Shown: positions 28,101 through 37,100 of the stretch, in pieces
Position numbering within the stretch: the first letter of the stretch is position 1
Layout of the letters: every line of letters starts with the position of its first letter
Assembly: GCA_946811185.2 (NCBI GenBank)
Contig: OX328107.1
Span: 24,015,587-24,079,586 of the forward strand
Reading direction: 5' to 3'
Length of the DNA: 64,000 nucleotides
Source: Hippopus hippopus
Taxonomy: Eukaryota; Mollusca; Bivalvia; Cardiida; Cardiidae
The notes under the pieces: generated by a model
The model's input: only the letters and a program-made list of their open reading frames with translations
The model's database searches: none
What the model was told of the DNA's origin: nothing
Program-made: the position numbers and the translations under genes

Positions 28101-31100
28101 CTGGTTTGACATGTTTTGCAGATGCATTAAGCCCCTTTTCACACAGCAAGGCTCATTTATGAAAGGTGTTTATCCCTTAACCCTTTACCACACAATCCCA
28201 AGTTTTAACAACCCTTGGGATGATGCCTTTTGAAAACATTGTGGGAAAAGGAGAAAATGCTGGTAACTAGCATTTCCTCCTTTTCATAAAATGTTTCCTA
28301 CCCTTTCCGAGGCAAATTCCAACATTTGGGCAACAATTATATTGTCATCTGCAAATGCTTTCAATTTGGGCAAGTCTAGATATTTGACATTTGGTAAACT
28401 GTTAACCACACAATTCCAAGTGTTTTTGACCCTGGGAAAATATAGGCTTTTGAAAACACTGTTGGAAAAGAGGAAAATGCTGGTTACCAGCATTTTCTCC
28501 TTTTCAAACGATGTTTTCCTCCCTTTCAAATAAAAATTCCATTATTTTAGCCACATTAATTTGTTGTCTGCATACATGTTCAATTTGACCAGTGTAAAAT
28601 TTTGCCATATGCTAAAGAAGCAGAAAGTGTAGATTCAAGATCAGACAGAACAACAGAACATTCTGTGCTGTCCGATCTTGGTCTACACTCACTGCAATAG
28701 GTACTAATCCTGAGAACAGCACATTTATAAGGCTTAAAGAATCACACGAAAAATGCAGACTTCATTACTCACACCTATCTAAGCTTCATTGGGCAGTAGT
28801 GTTAAAAAGCCTAATGTAAAAGTGTCAAAAGTATGGTGCTCTGTAGTCAAGAAATACTTACGGAATGAAGAGAATTTTTTTGTTTTCATGGAGATATGAA
28901 AAAAAAACCCTGTCATAATCACAATTGGCTTAGTTTTTTTTTTCATACCTCCATGAAAACAAAAATAAATCTCTTCATTCCTTATAATTCAATATCACAG
29001 ACATAAAATACACACATAAAATAATTTAATGATAACTTCACTAACTGCATTTTTTTTCTCTGTAAATCCAAGATTGCAGTTTCTACTTTCTAATGTGGAT
29101 TTCATTGGTATTTCATAGCACAGGACAACGGCTCATTCATGACATAAAAAATATTTAATTTATGACATCATCATAGTATTGAACATTGCAGAGCTAGTGG
29201 ATCTATTGTTAGAAGTTTAATACGCTGGAAGTAAGTTTAAAACTAGAAAATTTGTACCCAGTAAAGTTTTCTCTAAGACTTTATGAATTTGTTGGATAAT
29301 TTTTTCAATTTATGATATTCAGAGAAAATAAAATTAGTTGGCATTTGAACTTCGAAATTGGTTAAAAATTAGACATGAAAACATTATGAAATCTCGTATA
29401 AATGTTTGTTTACATTAGTTTGGCAGCAAAAGTAGTTCCAGCACTGTATGATTTTTTTTTTATCATGGAGCTATGAAAAATTATTTTCAGACAATCAGAA
29501 CTCGTCATTATTGATAAAAATAAGTAACACTGATAAAGAAATGAAATATAACAAACCATAAAATCTAATACACATGCATATAAATATTTGAATCCGTATT
29601 GGACAAAATAGTGTCCTGAATATGGATTTTTCAGAACGAGGCTAGAATCCAAAATATTGATATTTGCATGGAAGAGTAGTTTACTGAAATTCATTGTCGC
29701 CATAAATTACCCTTATTCATTTAAAACCCCTTTTTTTTTCAATTGACAATTAAAATGGAATAGCTCAGTGTGAAATAAAGAGTTCACTTATCATCCTTGG
29801 GTACAATAATATGAGGTTATTTAACATGCTTGGGTACAATACTGAATTCTGTTGGATGAGTACACTGCAGAACCAGTCCATATCTTGGACTCGGCGACTG
29901 GTTCTGCAGTGTACTCATCCAACAGAATTCAGTATTGTACCCAAGGATGTTAAATGACCTCTTTATTTCACACTTCCATATTGACTTTAAGTTAAACGAC
30001 AAGTATAAGGCCATTTCAATTTAAATAATAGAAAAAATCAAAACATCTCAAAAGAGGGTTTTGAAATTGCTTTTTTGACAACGGACTTTGGTAGACTACT
30101 CTTCCGGTCAAATATCAATATTCAGGACTCTAGCCTCATTTTAAAAAAATCCATATTGGACTCTTGCCTCGTTCTGAAAAATCCATATTGGACTCTGCAG
30201 CGTCCAATATGGAATAAGATATTCTGTACTCACGTGGTAGTGTTAAAGCAATTTTATTGGACATTAAACTGTAGGTGTGAAATAATGAGTTCTACTAGAC
30301 TGAAACACTGCAGAACCAGTCTATATTTCTACTGACTCGACTGCCTCCTTGATTGGTTCTGCTGTACGCTCATTCAACAGAACAGAATCCAGTGTTGTAC
30401 CCAAGCATGTTAAATATGCATAAAATATTTACCATGATAGGATCCTGTGAAAATCCGATGGCCGTATAATAATCAGGAGAAGTTGTTCTCTTGTACAAAC
30501 TAAAAGTGATGTCCTCCTGCCCAGTGTTTTCCCATGCTATAAAGTAATCACAGTCTGTGGCACAGTCATCAGGCCAACAGCCTTTAGTAACTCCACAGGC
30601 TGGATCCCTGTCTATTGTCTAAAATTGACACAAAATATCAGAGATAAAACTCAGTTACAAACCCTGACCTTTTGAAGAAAATTTGCAGTATACCAACTTA
30701 AAAAGATCCCTGTAGAATTTGTATGGTCAACATGAACTAAGGTTTACCATTTATCAAAATGAATACATGTAAAAACACAGTGCTGTAAATGAAGAATTTT
30801 CTTGTAAAAGCAATATATTCTTTTTGCCTCAATGTTCCCAAAAGTTGTCTGCTGAAGGATGAAATTCTTCCACAATATTAGCTATCCTTTTAAATAAACA
30901 CTCCATTGTTTAAGCCTCATTTATTTTGTCATCTGCAAATGCTTTCAATTTGAACAAATCTAAAATCTGTCGTCTGGCAAACAGTTAAGATTTTAAAGTG
31001 GTCCAAACTGAGAACATTTGCAAACAACAAATGAATTGTGGCTCAAATGAAAGACATCTTCCAAAGGGTAAAAACATCGTGAGAAAGGGTGAAAATGCTG

Positions 31101-34100
31101 GCAACCTGTATTTTTTCCTTCTCCTACAATACTATTAAAAGTCCTCTGCTTCCTCAGGGTTGCTAAAATACGAGATGTTTGTTAATCGTTTACTACACAG
31201 TCCCATGTTTTAATGGCCCTACAGAAAAAGGCTTTCGAAAACATGCTTGGAAAAGGAGAAGATGCTGGTAACCAGCATCTTCTCTTTTCCAACAATGTTT
31301 TCTACCCAATCAAAGATAAGTTTCATCATTTGAATCACATTCAAACTGTTGCCTGCCAATTTTTTTAATTTAAACTCTTTAAAAAACTTGAAAGAGTTAA
31401 AAGGTTATACTTACAGTTGGCCGATCATTGGGCTCTGCTGTAGTTGAAGTAGTTAGGGCTTCTGTTGGTGTTTGGGTTGGTTGTGTAGAGGGTTGGGTTG
31501 ATTGTACAACTGACTGATAGGTAACCCGTTCTGATGCTCTTTTGACCCAGTAGGTGTTGCCATTTTTCACAACTGTATATCTATAAATATCAAGGGAAAC
31601 AAGAAGACTGACACCACAGTCATGCCTCCTTCAGTTTCATATTTGTGAAAATGTAACATGTGACATGAGTCATGCTCTGGCAAAAGGGGGGTTTAATGCT
31701 TCTCCATGATACAGTATACCGAGCAAGTCAGCGCATAATTATGGATCCATAAAATCCATTTAGACTAACAACTGACTGGATCACAAGGTCCTACCACATT
31801 CAGAAAATAGACCAATAGCAAAAAGATTTGACCTAGGTCAGCCTGTGCAAACTGCCCAGGCTGACCTGGGTGATACATTTAACACCCTTTTTACAGAGCA
31901 TGGCTCACATACATTTGAAAACAAGAACAACCAAAGCGGGTACAAATGCAGAGCATGAGCTTCTTTTCAGTGAAAAATCTAAGTGAATAAAAATATCAGT
32001 CATAAAAGGGACATAATTTTTAAAAAAATATATTTTGAGAGTTACCTGTCCCTCTGCTATGTACTCTTTTTTTTTTGAGAGTTGATAACTAACTCAAGTT
32101 TGAAGTAAATCATGTCCTCACTAATAACAGAGACACATGGTAATGTCAAAGCTTTTTCACAATTACATCATGCACCACGATAGGACTTTCACATTACCAA
32201 GACAATTTATTTGAAAGCAACAGAGCTAAAAATACAAACTGCTCATTTCTCCATATTTTATAATGTTTTCTGTTCTGTATATTTATTTTCTGCTTTGTTT
32301 CAATCACATGTCTTCAGTATTCAAGAGCCATGCTCTGTGAAAAGGGGGCATAATGCATCTGCAAAAAAGTATAGACTCATGTCAGCCTGCACAGGCTAAC
32401 ATGGGTTGAAACCTTTTGAACTTTCAATTATCTGCATGTCAAAGGACAATTCTACCTCAGGACTCAGCGGGTTGTTAGACAAAATAGATTTTATGGATCC
32501 ATAATTATATGGTGACTTGCTTGGTATAATCACAGACTTACATTAAAACCTATTTTGGCAGAGGTTGGCTCAATTATATTATTACCAACCTGTTTTCTGT
32601 AATGTCTACAGAAGGCTTCATTAGAATCAGAAAAAAAATTATGTTTGCGGCCAAGCTGGTTATAAACTTATGATCCATAATATTACCACTATTCCTTGTA
32701 CAGCTTAGAAGAGTTAAAATGAATTCAACCAGTACAGAGTGTTGGAGTATCGGTACATAGATATAGAAAAACAGATGGGGTTAACTCTTTTACACAGGAC
32801 AAAATTTCAAACTTGTCCAGCTGACAAAGTTTGCATTTGACAATTAAAATGTGGCTCAGATGATGAAATTTGTCTCTAAAACACAAAAAAAACACTGTGG
32901 AAAAAGGAGAAAATGCTGGTTACCAGCATTTTAATTGTCCAAAAATGTTTTCTGAAAGAAAGTCCACAGGGTCCTTATAGCTCAGGTTTATTTAACCCTG
33001 TTTTTAAAATGTAAGAAAAAAAAGATTTTTTTAAAAATTGTGGGCAAAGCATAATAAACTGATAAAAGGGATTTTTCTCTTACCTCTTTACCAAATAACA
33101 TTTTAGACTTGTCCAATTTGAAAGTATTTGCAGACGACGACATAAAAGTGACTCCAAAATTGAAATTTGTTCTTGGAAGGGTAGAAAACATGGGAAAAGG
33201 AGAAAATGCTAGTTACCAGCAATTTCACCTTTTACCTCAATGTTTTCAAAAAGTCTTCTTCCTACTGGTTTCGAAAACTTGGGATTATTGGGAAAGGGTT
33301 AACTCACAATATCTTCAAATCACAGTTTTGGTGAAAGAACAGTGAAGAAAAAACAAAGTAACTCCATACACAAATATCACAGGACCGACATCACTGTTTG
33401 GCGCAGTCCAAGTAAATGTTACAGAATTCTTTATATCCTTGTCCTTGTGACTAATAGCAACAGTCTGAAAAAAGATTGATTGACAAACTGATGCAAGCTG
33501 GAAAGTGATAATAAATACATATCAGTGGCAATAATCTTTTGGCAAAATCCACCTTCTTGTCCTTTATTACAGAATCACACTTTTCAGCAACCCCTATGAA
33601 GTCTTTTGGAAACATTTGGAGAAAAGGAGAAAGTGCAAGTAACCAATATTTTCTCCTTTTTCCACAACGTTTTTCACCCTATTTATGACAAAACTCATCT
33701 TTTAAGTTACATTCAGTGTGTTGTATGCAATTTTAACGATCCTGGGAAGAAAGCTTTAGAAAACATTGTGGGAAAAGGAGTAAATGCTGGTAAGCTGCAT
33801 TTTCTGCTCTTCCCAAAGCATTTTGTATGCTTTCAGAGCTAATCTGATAATTTGAGTCACAATTAATTTCTCATCTTTAAGTACTTTCAACATGGACAGT
33901 TCTATAGTTTTCAGTCTAGTAAAGAGATATATTGGATCTCACATAAGTTGGCATTTGAGATAGAATTTATTAAACAAGTTGAGAAAGATGTTATTAACCC
34001 ATTACAACACAATCCCAAGTTTTCACAATCTTGGAAAATAGGACTTCGGAAAACATTGTGAAAAAAGGAGAAAATGCTGGTTACCAGCATTTTCTCCTTT

Positions 34101-37100
34101 TCCCACAATGTTTTCATACCTTTAAGAAACTTATTCAGCTTTTTTCTTGATGAATTTAATAACATTCAATCTCAAATGCCAACAAATGTCATAGTCTTTC
34201 TATCACATAACTGTATCTCAAGAATTACTTGACAAAGGAATAGTTCTCTATGAGAAACCTGAATATTCATAACTCACACCGACTCACTCCTTTGAAATAA
34301 TTTTATGCAGGATTTACTGTATTTATTGTAAAATCTTTTCAAAGAAACTGACTAACAATTAGTCAATCTTAAATCTTAAAATAATACAAACCTTAGCTTG
34401 ATCACTTTAATTCATTTCACATTTGAATCAACTGGGAACATTATACGGGACAATGGTTTAGAGAATAATGGACAAGAAGACAATGCATAAACAAATGATG
34501 TCACATAGGGCTCCTTTGATGTCATAAAATCTTATCTCAAAACTGTGAACGATACGAAAATTGTAATGGCTGTATTACACTGAAAAAATGGGAGGCTATG
34601 TGATAAAATTGGTATAAAAAATAGATAAGCATTCACAGCTTACACCAGAAGTACAAGGGTTTTTTGAGTTGGCAGGTCCAGAAATCGTGCCATAAGTGGT
34701 GGCATCATCTGTACTCTTTCTGGGCTGGATGAAAAACCCGGTAAAACTTTCACTACTGTTACCACTCAAGGTTACTGGAAAAGAAGATAAGGACAAAATC
34801 AATCAAGAAATATAATGAATAGAGCAAAGGGAAGAAAGAGATAATTTGAACTCAAACTGAATTTTTAACCTTTGATGTGTAAATTATGAATAGTCAATGA
34901 TGTGTTATGAATATTCGAAAACTGCTAAATAAATGACATGAAAATTTCCTGTCAAAAGTAAAGTTCGAACATTTACAGTAGGTTTCAGTTATTTTTTGCC
35001 AAAAATCTACCTTAACCCTTATCCTGCTAAATAACTAAAATGAAATTTTTAATTCGATGGTAAAATTCCAAATATTGCTATTTCAAAGTTATGTTTTGGG
35101 GAATAATATCTCCTTATCGGACAGTGTAGATCCAAGATCAGACTGCACGTTCTGTGCAGTCTGATCTTGATCTACACTATCCGCAAAAGGTCAGTGAGTC
35201 ACGTTTAGCAGCCTACGGGTTAACTGACAGTTTAGATCCAAGATCAGTCTTGAGATCTGTTCAGTCTGATCATGATTTACACTGTCTGCTAAACTGCATT
35301 GAGTCAAACTCAGCAGCTTAAGTTTTTTAACCCTTACAACACAATCTCGTGTTCTTACTGTTCTAACGATCTTGGCAAAACTGCTCTTTGAAAACATTGT
35401 CAGAAAAGAAGGAAATAATGGTAACCAGCATTTTCTTCTATTCCAACAATGTTTTCTACCCTTTTCAAGACTAAACCCCATCATTTGAGTCGTATTAAAT
35501 TTGTCGTCTGCAATTGCTTTCAACTTGGTTAAGTCTTAAAATTTGTTGTTTGGTAAAGAATTAAAAAAAAAAAACAATAATATTTCAACCCAGTGTGAAC
35601 TTTTATCTATTTTGAAGTTAACCATCTAACATTACTAGCAATTTATAGATGTCTAACAAACAAAAGTAGTAATGACACAAAAAAATATCTATAAGAAAGA
35701 AAATGTATTTTTTTGTAATGTTATGGAAGGTACTGTAGAAAAGGCAGCAATTTCTTCTCTAACAATGTTCAAAATAGATGTCCACAGCAAAAGGTAATGG
35801 TTTAACCTTTAAACATTGTGATAGAAGGAGAAAATGCTAGCTGGTATCAGCAGCTCTATTCACAGTTTAGTTTCAACAGAAGTTCAGAGCCACATACTAT
35901 GTTTAATGATACAAAGCAGAAATACTAAAGGAAAAGAAAATACATGTATGTTAAAAATGGTCCTTAAGTGTTTAGCTTGTAAGAGAATGAAAAGTTATTC
36001 CTTTGTACATAAATACATGAAATATTTGAGCCATGCTCTGTGAAAAGGGGGTTTAATGCATCTGTTAAAAAGTATCAACCCATGTCAGCCTGCAAATTCT
36101 GTTCACGTTGACATGGGCAGAGACTTTAAGGCATCTTTAAATTTTCTGCATGTCAATGGATCATTCTACCTCGTGATTCAGTCAGTTGTTAAACAGTATG
36201 GGTTTTATGGATCCCATATTACTTGCTAGATATAACACATTGCTGAGATGCATTAACTCTTTACCACACAATACCGAGTTTTAACGACCCTGAAGAAGAA
36301 GCCTTTTGAAAACATTGTAGGAAAAGGAGAACATGCTGGTAACCAGCATTTTCTCCCTTTCCCACAATGTTTTCTACCCTTCTCACAATATGTTTTAATT
36401 TTTCAGCCACATTTATTTAGTTGTCTGCAAGTGCTTTCAATTTGGTATAGCCTAAAATTGTCATTTGGTAAAATGTTAAACCCCCTTTTCCTAGACATGG
36501 CTCATTTCATTCAAGCACACTGAAGTATAATAATCTAACAAGCCCACAGCTTGAGCAGGTATCAAGCAGGTATCAATAACCCTTTCATCAGACAATAAAA
36601 GTTTGGACTTGTCCATATTAACTCTTTCCCAAACGACAAAATTTTGGACTAGTCCAAATTGAAAGCATTTGCAGATGACAAAATAAAAGTGACTGAAAAT
36701 TTGAAATTCATTTTGGGAAGGGAAGAAAACATTGTGAGGAAAGGAGAAAATGCTGGTTACCAGCATTTTCTCCTTTTCCCACAATGTTTTCAGAAGGCTT
36801 CTTTCTCAGGGTTGTTAAAAGTCAGGATTGTGTGGTAAAGAGTTAAAAGTAGATGACAAAATGTGGATCAAAGGATGAGATTTGTCTTTGCCAGGGTATA
36901 AAACATTGTGGAAAACAGATGAAATGTTGGTTACCAGCATTTTACCCAATTTCCACAATGTTTTCAGAAACCTTCTTTTTCAGAGATGCTATCCCTTTAT
37001 GGAACAATCTCATCTTTAACAACACAATGTTTTCTACTCAAGAATTCCCTTGAATTGAGCTGCTTTTCATTTGTCATCTGTGACAATGTTTCCAATATGG

